Source of the DNA: Pseudomonadota bacterium
GTDB taxonomy: Bacteria; Pseudomonadota; Gammaproteobacteria; Enterobacterales; Enterobacteriaceae
Assembly (NCBI GenBank): GCA_023454395.1
Contig: JAEYFY010000462.1
Span: forward strand, 1 to 12,429
DNA length: 12,429 bases
Direction of reading: 5' to 3'
A program made the position numbers and the translations under genes. Below are positions 7,525 through 12,429 of the stretch, piece after piece; the stretch's first letter is position 1; each line of letters starts with the position of its first letter. The notes beneath the pieces were generated by a model, which did not search any database, was not told where the DNA came from, and saw nothing but the letters and a program-made list of their open reading frames with translations.

Positions 7525-8709
7525 GTGCAACAGCAACGTTCGTCGTACCTTAGTCTCATTTTAATACTGGGACTTATTTCCATGCTTATGCCATTGGCTA
7601 TAGATATGTATTTGCCAAGTTTACCCACTATTGCGCAAGATTTTGGTGTGCCGAGTGGCAAAGTACAAATGACATTAAGTATCTATATTTTTGGTTTTGC
7701 TATTGGGCAATTAGTCTATGGTCCTATGGCTGACAGTTTGGGACGTAAGCCTGTCATTTTGGGCGGCGTAATTGTTTTTGCTTTTGCCTCTAGTGCATGT
7801 GCATTGTCTGAATCAATAGATATGCTAATTGGCATGCGCTTTTTACATGGTTTTGCAGCCGCTGCGGCAAGTGTTGTTATTAATGCATTGATGAGAGATA
7901 TGTTCTCTAGGGATGACTTCTCTAGAAGTATGTCTTTTGTTGCACTTGTTATGACTATCGCACCTTTATTAGCGCCATTATTAGGTGCTTGGGTGATGAA
8001 TTGGTTTTCATGGCATGCTATTTTCTGGAGTATCGCGATAGCTGCTTTGATTGCCTCAGCATTAATAGCTTTTTATATTCCAGAAACATTACCAAAAGAG
8101 CGTCGCCAACGCTTTAGCTTAAGAGTGACATTTAGCCAATTTATTAGCCTGTTTAGAACACGCCGTGTCCTTTGCTATATTTTGGCTTCCGGTTTTTCTT
8201 TTGCTGGCATGTTTTCATTTCTTAGTGCTGGTCCTTTTGTCTACATCGAATTACATGGTATTCCCTTTGATCAATTTGGATTATATTTTGGTTTTAATAT
8301 TATCTTCTTAATTGTGATGACCAGCATTAATGGGCGATATGTTCGTCGATTTGGTGCGTTGAATATGTTGCGCCTAGGGCTAACTATTCAATGTTTTATG
8401 GGGATCTTTTTATTGCTGGTGGTCGCTCTTAATTTACATTTCTATTTCCTTGTTGTGGGTGTAGCAATGTATGTGGGGGGGATCGCGATGATCACATCGA
8501 ATGCGATGGCCGTTATTCTTGATGATTATCCCCATATGGCAGGAACAGTTTCTTCTCTCGCAGGAACAGTGCGTTTTGGTGTTGGTGCGTTAGTTGGAAC
8601 GGCGATTGCTATGCTACCCGCAAAATCAGAATGGCCAATGGTAAGCTCTATGGCATTTTGTGTACTGTGTGCTATGGGTTTTATTTTACTTGCTCGTCGT
8701 TATAAATAA
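7525..8709 (+). CDS. bcr: MFS multidrug efflux transporter Bcr (bicyclomycin/sulfonamide resistance)
   Basis: This 394-residue member of the DHA1 drug:proton antiporters compares with 396 in E. coli Bcr. Twelve hydrophobic segments are visible. Family marks are [13 protein letters not shown] at 22-34, MFS motif [12 protein letters not shown] at 66-76, [15 protein letters not shown] in segment 4 and [21 protein letters not shown] in segment 7. It sits in the inner membrane and exports bicyclomycin and some other compounds in E. coli. The physiological substrate is unclear. Translation starts at GTG 7525, with the RBS GGGAG (7511-7515) 9 bases upstream. This start gives a short N-terminus like that of E. 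coli. It forms an operon with rsuA and ends at the terminator at 8716-8756. Confidence 0.94.
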   Translation: MQQQRSSYLSLILILGLISMLMPLAIDMYLPSLPTIAQDFGVPSGKVQMTLSIYIFGFAIGQLVYGPMADSLGRKPVILGGVIVFAFASSACALSESIDMLIGMRFLHGFAAAAASVVINALMRDMFSRDDFSRSMSFVALVMTIAPLLAPLLGAWVMNWFSWHAIFWSIAIAALIASALIAFYIPETLPKERRQRFSLRVTFSQFISLFRTRRVLCYILASGFSFAGMFSFLSAGPFVYIELHGIPFDQFGLYFGFNIIFLIVMTSINGRYVRRFGALNMLRLGLTIQCFMGIFLLLVVALNLHFYFLVVGVAMYVGGIAMITSNAMAVILDDYPHMAGTVSSLAGTVRFGVGALVGTAIAMLPAKSEWPMVSSMAFCVLCAMGFILLARRYK

Positions 8710-8715
8710 GAACAT

Positions 8716-8756
8716 CACGCTATAAATAACAGAAATTTATAGCGTGCTCCTCTTTT
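8716..8756 (+). terminator. Terminator after bcr
   Basis: The perfect 12-bp inverted repeat CACGCTATAAAT / ATTTATAGCGTG (8716-8727, 8735-8746) has a 7-base loop and is followed by CTCCTCTTTT. It lies 6 bases past the bcr stop. The T tract is interrupted, so efficiency may be moderate. Confidence 0.75.
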
Positions 8757-8833
8757 CCTGCCTCTATTTCCTCTAAATACACCAAATTTTTCTCTGTTGT
8801 ATTTCATGAATCGTTTCAAATTAGTGTGATTTT

Positions 8834-8847
8834 TTGATTTGAATCAA
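8834..8847. promoter_or_regulatory. FNR-type site TTGATTTGAATCAA
   Basis: This matches the FNR consensus TTGAT-N4-ATCAA at all ten fixed positions. A further half-site TTGAT lies at 8852-8856. An AT-rich -10-like hexamer is available at about 8868-8874, which would put the centre near -41 for plus-strand transcription. No gene begins soon after, the next being yejG about 380 bases away. A chance match in AT-rich DNA is possible. Confidence 0.5.
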
Positions 8848-9097
8848 TACTTGATGTTGTTATTTTGTTAAATTAAGTAAAATTTATTTTAATAATCATC
8901 TATTATTGTTTTGTTGATATGAAGTATCGTGATAAAAATTGATGGATTGTTTTACTTGAATGCGTAATATTTTATACAATTATTTTATAGAGTTGATAAA
9001 ATGTTAAATAAATGAAAGAATAATTGAAGAGATTAAGCATTGCAGACATCAATATCTGCAAACACTAAGCTAAACGAATGGTTTGATACGTCTCTTC

Positions 9098-9113
9098 GCT
9101 TTACTTGTAAAGC
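9098..9113. repeat. Perfect inverted repeat GCTTTAC-TT-GTAAAGC
   Basis: This 16-base palindrome has 7-bp arms and a 2-base centre. It lies 40 bases before the ATG of the antitoxin-like relic, and a TATGAT (9133-9138) lies between the two. The position fits an operator of a toxin-antitoxin promoter. No T tract follows, so it is not a terminator on the plus strand. Confidence 0.45.
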
Positions 9114-9153
9114 AATTGTAATATTTATGTTGTATGATTAACAAGGTTCTAAT

Positions 9154-9219
9154 ATGCGTGTGAGCAAGTCAGTTCAAACTCGTATTGATGATGTATTAAA
9201 TTAACGTGTTGATGAAACA
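9154..9219 (+). pseudogene. Remnant of a RelB/DinJ-type antitoxin gene start
   Basis: An ATG with AAGG 7 bases upstream opens MRVSKSVQTRIDDVLN, then TAA (9202-9204), then RVDET in the same frame. The pattern is like the N-terminus of DinJ/RelB antitoxins, whose ribbon-helix-helix begins with xVxxRIDxxLKxxAxxVL. The stop could be a CAA-to-TAA change (LNQRVDET). Nothing of the helical remainder or of a toxin follows, because yejG begins 10 bases later. The match is short and from memory, so it may be accidental, but the good RBS and the upstream palindrome support a real gene start. Its promoter could now serve yejG. Confidence 0.45.
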
Positions 9220-9229
9220 GGATTGATTT

Positions 9230-9577
9230 GTGGATAATGTACAACTTTCGGTAGTTCATAAGCTGCCGCTGAGTTATCGGTGGCTAGCAGGCTTTGCGGG
9301 CACAAGAGTAGAGATACTGCCTGAAAATGATGCTGGAAAGCAAAATACGTTGATTGGCTTAAAATTATTAAGTCATGATGGTATGACACTGGATGAAGCA
9401 ATACAGAATTTGCGTCAGTATCTGAGTAATCTCCATATTGATAGCGTTGTGATTGAGTGGGATGGTACTCCTTGCCTTTTCCTTCATAGCGATGATGAAT
9501 GTGCTGCATTATGTTGCTTAAAAAACGCAGGTGTTGCTATTGCGGAGCCATTCCCAACGGCATATTCTTATTTATAA
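9230..9577 (+). CDS. yejG: Conserved small protein YejG
   Basis: This 115-residue protein aligns along its length with E. coli YejG (114 residues): QLSVVHKLPLSYRWLAGFAG at the N-terminus, LKLLSHDG in the middle, and GTPCLFLHSDDECAALCCLKNAGVAIAEPF at the end. It is soluble and has no signal peptide. The E. coli protein has been connected with aminoglycoside susceptibility, but its mechanism is not established to my knowledge. Translation starts at GTG 9230, with CAGGA about 8 bases upstream. The nearest ATG inside would remove conserved sequence. In E. coli it follows bcr closely, whereas here 520 bases intervene, so it probably has its own promoter. It converges on mepS. Confidence 0.93.
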   Translation: MDNVQLSVVHKLPLSYRWLAGFAGTRVEILPENDAGKQNTLIGLKLLSHDGMTLDEAIQNLRQYLSNLHIDSVVIEWDGTPCLFLHSDDECAALCCLKNAGVAIAEPFPTAYSYL

Positions 9578-9640
9578 CACTTATTTAATGTTATAAAACC
9601 AACGTAACTATTGTGCGGTTTAAGCATGGTCAAAGAATAT

Positions 9641-9679
9641 AAAAAAAGCCTCATTATTGATTTAATGAGGCTTTTTTAT
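9641..9679. terminator. Bidirectional terminator between yejG and mepS
   Basis: A 15-bp stem (9642-9656 / 9663-9677, core AGCCTCATTA / TAATGAGGCT) has a 6-base loop. It has A7 on the left and T6 on the right, so both strands see a T run. It lies 64 bases after yejG and about 25 after mepS. Confidence 0.92.
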
Positions 9680-9703
9680 TGCAATAAGATATAAGGGAAT
9701 TAA

Positions 9704-10318
9704 TTATCTTAATACGTTTTGCGAAAGGTTGTTTTCAACAAGTACCGCGTCATTTTTCTCAATAACACGTCTTGCTGCATAAAAACGTTTATTCCAGTAA
9801 GTATTAGACATTTCTGACACTGTCACACCATTGCTGGTGGATGCATGTACGAATTTATCATTACCGATGTAAATTCCAACATGGCGCATAGTACGGCCTG
9901 TTTTGAATAGAACGAGATCGCCTGCTTGTAATTTTGATTTATTAACCTGAGTACCAGAGAACTGTTGGTCTGAGGTTGAGCGAGGAAGTTCTACACCGAA
10001 TTGGTCAAGAAAGGTTCTTTGTACAAAGGCAGAACAGTCAATGCCTTTTTTGGTATCTCCACCTAAACGGTAAGCGACGCCTTTCCAGTCTGCATATTGG
10101 TCAAGTATCTTAGATTTTATATCGAGATTCTTCACCAATGATTCAAATTCATCTTGTGATGCTTGGGAAATAGATGTGCTTGATGATGTATTAAGTGGGG
10201 TAGTGCTTGAATTCGCTAAGCGTGAATTTGCGTTCTGTGAGCTACATGCTGATAGCGTAGCTACAACAATGAACGCCGGTATGAGCTTAAGCATTCTCAT
10301 ATACGGTTTTGTTCTCAT
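9704..10318 (-). CDS. mepS: Murein DD-endopeptidase MepS (Spr), NlpC/P60 lipoprotein
   Basis: The 204-residue product compares with 188 in E. coli. The N-terminus is a lipoprotein signal with lipobox LSAC at 22-25 (lipidated Cys25), and Ser at +2 predicts outer-membrane sorting. A Ser/Thr/Asn-rich linker runs to about residue 50, then an NlpC/P60 domain. The catalytic triad is Cys95 ([14 protein letters not shown]), His146 (RHVGIYIG) and His158 (FVHAST), with exactly the E. coli spacing of 51 and 12. MepS cuts D-Ala to meso-diaminopimelate cross-links so that peptidoglycan can expand; NlpI-Prc degrades it in E. coli. About 15 residues beyond the E. coli end ([18 protein letters not shown]) are extra. 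The RBS AAGGGA lies about 10 bases before the ATG. lpxT lies upstream on the same strand, as in E. coli. Confidence 0.95.
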   Translation of the reverse strand: MRTKPYMRMLKLIPAFIVVATLSACSSQNANSRLANSSTTPLNTSSSTSISQASQDEFESLVKNLDIKSKILDQYADWKGVAYRLGGDTKKGIDCSAFVQRTFLDQFGVELPRSTSDQQFSGTQVNKSKLQAGDLVLFKTGRTMRHVGIYIGNDKFVHASTSNGVTVSEMSNTYWNKRFYAARRVIEKNDAVLVENNLSQNVLR

Positions 10319-10379
10319 TGTGACAGATTTCCCTTACATCCTTACGTGCAGAAGCGCACATGAATTATTCACCAAATAA

Positions 10380-10408
10380 CCAGAGAATATAGTGTAATTT
10401 AACTCTGG
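10380..10408. repeat. Inverted repeat CCAGAG / CTCTGG upstream of mepS
   Basis: Six-base arms at 10380-10385 and 10403-10408 flank a 17-base AT-rich centre. On the minus strand the centre contains TATATT, a -10-like hexamer, without a good -35. This may be the mepS promoter with an operator or a short leader fold. The call is weak. Confidence 0.3.
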
Positions 10409-10421
10409 CAACCTTATTTCG

Positions 10422-10545
10422 CGAAAAACGTGCTCTAAAGCACGTAAATATCCACATTAAACAATAAATAATGAAGAAACCAGAAAAGTGTACAGAAAGA
10501 GGGGCTAAATGGCGAGAGGAAAGGCGCTTAATTTACAAAACATTA
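10422..10545 (-). ncRNA. Candidate small RNA or attenuated mepS leader
   Basis: On the minus strand TTAAGT (10563-10568) and TAATGT (10540-10545) are 17 bases apart, which would start RNA near 10533. The transcript would carry a pyrimidine-rich stretch (CGCCTTTCCTCTCGCC) able to pair with Shine-Dalgarno sequences. It would end at a hairpin, CGTGCT-TTAG-AGCACG (10429-10444), followed by five T (10424-10428). The length would be about 110 bases. The same terminator lies about 105 bases before the mepS ATG, so it could instead attenuate mepS. It is not the main lpxT terminator, which lies at 10624-10651. No match to a named small RNA is recalled. Confidence 0.4.
10424..10444 (-). terminator. Intrinsic terminator in the lpxT-mepS gap
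   Basis: The 6-bp GC-containing stem CGTGCT / AGCACG has a 4-base loop and, on the minus strand, is followed by TTTTTCGCG. It lies about 240 bases beyond lpxT and upstream of mepS. It could end a small RNA or act as a second stop for lpxT. Confidence 0.65.
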
Positions 10546-10623
10546 GATAATAAAGTGCTAATACTTAAAATAGATCTCATTTTGTCATAATAATATCATT
10601 TAATTGTCAAAAAAATGACCAAA

Positions 10624-10651
10624 AGAATAAGTGCAATATTACACTTATTCT
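10624..10651. terminator. Terminator after lpxT
   Basis: The 10-bp inverted repeat AGAATAAGTG / CACTTATTCT has an 8-base loop, with TTTTGG on the minus-strand side. It lies about 30 bases past the lpxT stop. AT-rich stem; a short T run is also present on the plus strand. Confidence 0.7.
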
Positions 10652-10680
10652 CTTTTAATAAATTAGATGTGTTTTCCCTT

Positions 10681-11388
10681 TTATTTTTTAAAAGGAAGAT
10701 ATTTTTCTAATTGTCTGACAATATTATCTGATAACGGTGTAATTAATAGCCAACTTGTTGTGACTAAAGTTAAAGATATAGAACCAACTAATATATCTGA
10801 TGCCCAGTGTGCGCCAGCCATAACTCTTGGTAATGAAAACACGACAGTAATAAGAAGAGCACATAAGAAAGAACGAAACGAGAGATAACGTAATATAAAG
10901 CTACAGAAGATTAGTAGCATTAAGCCATGGTCGCCAGGGAAGCTATCACCTGAGGCATCTTTTGTAGGAATACCTGTCACAACGCCCACTCTATGCGCAT
11001 CTTGAAAATGAAGTGTCGGGCTTGGTCTTTCAATTGGAATATTTTGTCCTAATTGATTAATCAGCACTGCACTGATTATCATCACTAATCCCACAATTAT
11101 CAGATGGCGTTTACCCCTATAATCTTTTTTACGGAATGTATTGTAATAAAGCGCTCCCATCGCCAGCAAAATAACCAAATCAAACTTTCTATTATTGGTA
11201 TAAGCCACAAAAGAAGCAAAAAAAGTATCAGGCAAAATGTGCTGATTAAAAAAATAAAAAATATGTGTGTCAATTGATAGCCAAAATCCATGTTGTGCCG
11301 GAAGATACCAAGAGAGAAAAATAATTAGGCCGGCAAGATTAAGTAAAAAAATAGCCAGTGCTTTTTGGTTAAAATGAGAAAGTTTCAT
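10681..11388 (-). CDS. lpxT: Lipid A 1-diphosphate synthase LpxT (YeiU), PAP2 family
   Basis: This 235-residue inner-membrane protein compares with 237 in E. coli LpxT. Six hydrophobic segments are visible, at about 11-30, 55-80, 96-113, 155-170, 174-190 and 199-217. The PAP2 signature is spread over ERPSP at 120-124, SFPGDHG at 149-155 and PRVMAGAHWASD at 187-198, giving catalytic His154, Arg188, His194 and Asp198. LpxT moves a phosphate from undecaprenyl diphosphate to the 1-phosphate of lipid A on the periplasmic face, which also helps recycle the carrier lipid. Resistance to cationic peptides depends partly on whether this site is phosphorylated or carries phosphoethanolamine. The order lpxT-mepS is as in E. 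coli. The RBS before the ATG at 11386-11388 is weak. A CRP-type site lies 32 bases upstream. Confidence 0.93.
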   Translation of the reverse strand: MKLSHFNQKALAIFLLNLAGLIIFLSWYLPAQHGFWLSIDTHIFYFFNQHILPDTFFASFVAYTNNRKFDLVILLAMGALYYNTFRKKDYRGKRHLIIVGLVMIISAVLINQLGQNIPIERPSPTLHFQDAHRVGVVTGIPTKDASGDSFPGDHGLMLLIFCSFILRYLSFRSFLCALLITVVFSLPRVMAGAHWASDILVGSISLTLVTTSWLLITPLSDNIVRQLEKYLPFKK

Positions 11389-11419
11389 AGTAATAAAATG
11401 ACAAATTTCGCGTGTATTT

Positions 11420-11435
11420 AGTGATCTAGATCACA
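11420..11435. promoter_or_regulatory. CRP-type site AGTGATCTAGATCACA
   Basis: This matches the consensus TGTGA-N6-TCACA at nine of ten fixed positions, with a perfect 14-bp palindrome GTGATCTAGATCAC inside. For plus-strand transcription a TATAAC lies at 11461-11466, so the site centre would be near -41 to -45, about the class II activator position. That promoter would lead to the small secreted protein gene starting at 11736. Relative to lpxT the site is only 32 bases before the ATG, too close for ordinary activation, so repression would be more likely there. Binding is predicted, not shown. Confidence 0.6.
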
Positions 11436-11655
11436 ATAAGTTTGAGTTTGATTCTAGGACTATAACCAAAATAAAAAAATAGATCTTTGCAATTTGCTGT
11501 CTATGCAAATGTTATGCTTTAGTTTCATTTTTGTTAGATTTTTTCATATCCACTTAACCTAAATTTAGAATATTTTTTTTTGATACTCGTAATTTGAGTG
11601 TTATATAATTTTTTTCTATTCTTTAATTAAAGATAAAAGTTAAATAAATAAAGTA

Positions 11656-11698
11656 ACAAGCCGATATTAGTTAAGACTTTAATAACATATTGGCTTGT
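11656..11698 (+). promoter_or_regulatory. Long hairpin in the leader of the TTG-started fimbrial-like gene
   Basis: ACAAGCCGATAT (11656-11667) pairs with ATATTGGCTTGT (11687-11698) over 12 positions with one G-T pair. The 19-base loop can form a further GTTA / TAAC pair. No T run follows. It ends 25 bases before the RBS AGGAGA and would fold in the mRNA leader. A role in mRNA stability or translation control is possible. Confidence 0.45.
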
Positions 11699-11735
11699 GA
11701 AATTTACACATCCCAATAATCATAGGAGATTAGTT

Positions 11736-12047
11736 TTGAATAAGTTATGTATTGCAGCTACGTGCTTAACTTTATTATTAAGCACACCTACTTTGGCTAA
11801 GGAAAATAAAGTCATTGGTTCAGGAACTATAACTTTTGTTGGTGCAATTGTTGAGGGCAATTGTCTAATGGATACGGATAAAAACACTTTTAAAACAAGT
11901 TGTTGGAATGGTACTGAAATGCAGGAATCTGAATATCAATTAGAAAGGAATAAGCACTTTAACTCTAAATTGATTAACAACAAAGGCTCTATGGATATTA
12001 AATGGATTAATGATAATTTAGCTGTAATGAACATTGTTTATAATTAA
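11736..12047 (+). CDS. Small secreted fimbrial-like protein (unrecognised)
   Basis: I choose the TTG at 11736 because AGGAGA (11724-11729) lies 6 bases before it and a clean signal peptide results. The upstream in-frame GTG at 11697 lies within the hairpin and has no RBS. The product is 103 residues, with signal peptide MNKLCIAATCLTLLLSTPTLA cut before KE. The mature part begins with VIGSGTITFVGAIVEGNC, which resembles the first strand of type 1 pilins (GxIxFxGxIVxxxC). The mature chain of about 82 residues is roughly half a normal pilin, and its two cysteines (43 and 56) are much closer than the usual pilin pair. It may be a minimal or degenerate pilin relative. No chaperone or usher gene is in view. 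The next gene shares the motif. Confidence 0.65.
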   Translation: MNKLCIAATCLTLLLSTPTLAKENKVIGSGTITFVGAIVEGNCLMDTDKNTFKTSCWNGTEMQESEYQLERNKHFNSKLINNKGSMDIKWINDNLAVMNIVYN

Positions 12048-12148
12048 TTTCCCATAGATCTAGTAATAAAAATAATTGTATTAATTAAATAAAATTTTAA
12101 TACTTTTATAGAGCTGTTATTAAAGTTAAAAATATTTGACTTAAGTTT

Positions 12149-12162
12149 AATCAACGTTGATT
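12149..12162. repeat. Perfect 14-bp palindrome AATCAACGTTGATT
   Basis: The sequence reads the same on both strands. Its centre is 43 bases, about four helical turns, before the centre of the FNR-type site at 12188-12209. Both contain TTGAT/ATCAA half-sites, here in the opposite order. It may be a second regulator site for the gene at 12314. Confidence 0.4.
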
Positions 12163-12187
12163 TCTTATTTATAAACATCGAACACTT

Positions 12188-12209
12188 ATATTTGATAGAC
12201 ATCAAATAT
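12188..12209. promoter_or_regulatory. FNR-type site in a 22-bp perfect inverted repeat
   Basis: ATATTTGAT-AGAC-ATCAAATAT has 9-bp perfect arms and contains TTGAT-N4-ATCAA, the full FNR consensus. Two -10 candidates lie downstream on the plus strand: TATAAA at 12224-12229, which would place the site near -38 to -41, and TATGAT at 12246-12251, which would place it near -60. Both are usable FNR activator positions. The gene starting at 12314 is therefore likely to be oxygen-controlled. Confidence 0.6.
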
Positions 12210-12264
12210 TCCTCTTATGTCTATATAAATGTCATATTTTATTGCTATGATAAAAATATGTCGG

Positions 12265-12287
12265 GTAGGTGTGATCCCCATACCTGC
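12265..12287 (+). promoter_or_regulatory. Leader hairpin before the second fimbrial-like gene
   Basis: GTAGGTGTG (12265-12273) pairs with CATACCTGC (12279-12287) over 9 positions with two wobble pairs and a 5-base loop. It ends 17 bases before the RBS GAGG (12305-12308). No T run follows, so it is not a terminator. Confidence 0.4.
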
Positions 12288-12313
12288 TAGCGCAAACAAG
12301 AAGTGAGGTCGTT

Positions 12314-12429
12314 ATGAGAAAATATCTGACCGTAGTATGCAGTCTTCTCGTTTCCAGTTCGATATCATTAGCTTGGGCATCTGATCCCATGCAAACAACA
12401 GGGCAGATTTATCTGCGGGGTGCGATTGT
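12314..12429 (+). CDS. Secreted fimbrial-like protein, N-terminus only (runs off window)
   Basis: Only 38 codons plus two bases are visible. The start ATG has the RBS GAGG 5 bases upstream. A signal peptide (MRKYLTVVCSLLVSSSISLAWA, cut before SD) is followed by MQTTGQIYLRGAI. The GQIYLRGAI pattern is like the first strand of type 1 pilin subunits and matches GTITFVGAIV of the upstream gene. It probably encodes a fimbrial subunit or a relative of the 103-residue neighbour. The full length and any chaperone-usher genes lie beyond the window. Separate regulatory sites upstream (12149-12287) suggest it is transcribed on its own. Confidence 0.7.
   Translation, partial: MRKYLTVVCSLLVSSSISLAWASDPMQTTGQIYLRGAI

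Larger units (their letters stand above)
8757..9153. other. AT-rich non-coding stretch between bcr and yejG
   Basis: No coding frame of useful length is seen on either strand. The stretch is strongly AT-rich and contains a perfect FNR-type site (8834-8847). It also holds a near-palindrome at 9041-9060 (TGCAGA / TCTGCA with one inner mismatch) and a perfect 7-bp inverted repeat at 9098-9113. In E. coli bcr and yejG are closer together, so this may be the remains of inserted or decayed genes. That is inference. Confidence 0.5.

Noticed and set aside
9201..9509. Minus-strand open frame of 102 codons
   Set aside because: It is antisense to yejG, which is supported by close family similarity. Its product has low-complexity, non-protein-like composition.
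10349..10362. Short hairpin GTGC / GCAC in the mepS leader
   Set aside because: Four-base arms are expected by chance, and nothing else supports a function.
10597..10605. TTGACA -35-like sequence on the minus strand
   Set aside because: No -10 hexamer stands at 16-18 bases; the best, TATGAC, is at 15. The TTAAGT/TAATGT pair downstream was preferred.
11100..11291. Second minus-strand frame within lpxT
   Set aside because: It is an out-of-frame shadow. Its hydrophobic composition follows from the membrane protein in the other frame.
11697..11735. In-frame GTG extending the fimbrial-like protein to 116 residues
   Set aside because: The codon lies in the hairpin arm without an RBS, and the extension would bury the signal peptide. 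TTG 11736 has AGGAGA at good spacing.
12078..12107. Inverted repeat GTATTAA / TTAATAC followed by four T after the 103-residue gene
   Set aside because: The stem is short and almost all A-T with a long loop, so it is too weak to call as a terminator. Nothing better is seen there.

Overview
The window looks like the chromosome of a low-GC member of the Morganellaceae, most probably Proteus or a close relative. The core proteins align closely, from memory, with the Escherichia coli set YejM, YejL, YejK, RplY, RadD, RsuA, Bcr, YejG, MepS and LpxT, but the DNA is AT-rich and the edges carry non-core genes. Species cannot be fixed from this sequence alone.

Left edge (1-1011): an accessory segment next to the 3' end of tRNA-Pro(GGG). 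It holds a minus-strand YokE-like PH-domain gene cut by the window edge and probably broken by an early stop. Beside it is an unknown 91-residue gene behind a consensus-like promoter and a strong LexA box, then a triple 11-bp direct repeat and the tRNA terminator. Position and content suggest the end of an integrated element, but no integrase or duplicated att site is visible.

Centre (1012-9577): a conserved core block. On the minus strand, yejL and yejM lead into tRNA-Pro, and yejK diverges from yejL. radD is followed by rplY, which has its own promoter with a GC-rich discriminator and a structured leader. rsuA and bcr form a short plus-strand operon with a terminator. yejG lies about 520 bp further on, after an AT-rich stretch with a perfect FNR-type site and what looks like a decayed RelB/DinJ-type antitoxin start.

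Right part (9578-12429): a bidirectional terminator separates yejG from mepS (minus). Upstream of mepS is lpxT (minus), and the gap between them contains a possible small RNA or attenuated leader. Next comes a CRP-type site, then two plus-strand genes for small secreted proteins with a pilin-like N-terminal motif. The first starts at TTG after a long hairpin. The second is cut by the window end and is preceded by a palindrome, a perfect FNR-type site and a leader hairpin.

Several core genes concern the envelope: YejM/LapC controls LPS synthesis, LpxT modifies lipid A, MepS opens peptidoglycan cross-links, Bcr exports drugs, and fimbrial-like proteins sit at the right edge. The others concern the ribosome (RsuA, L25) and DNA maintenance (RadD, YejK). 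The block resembles the E. coli order, but the yejABEF transporter genes and pdeN (rtn), which lie between yejG and mepS in E. coli, are absent. narP is not seen beside the tRNA either.
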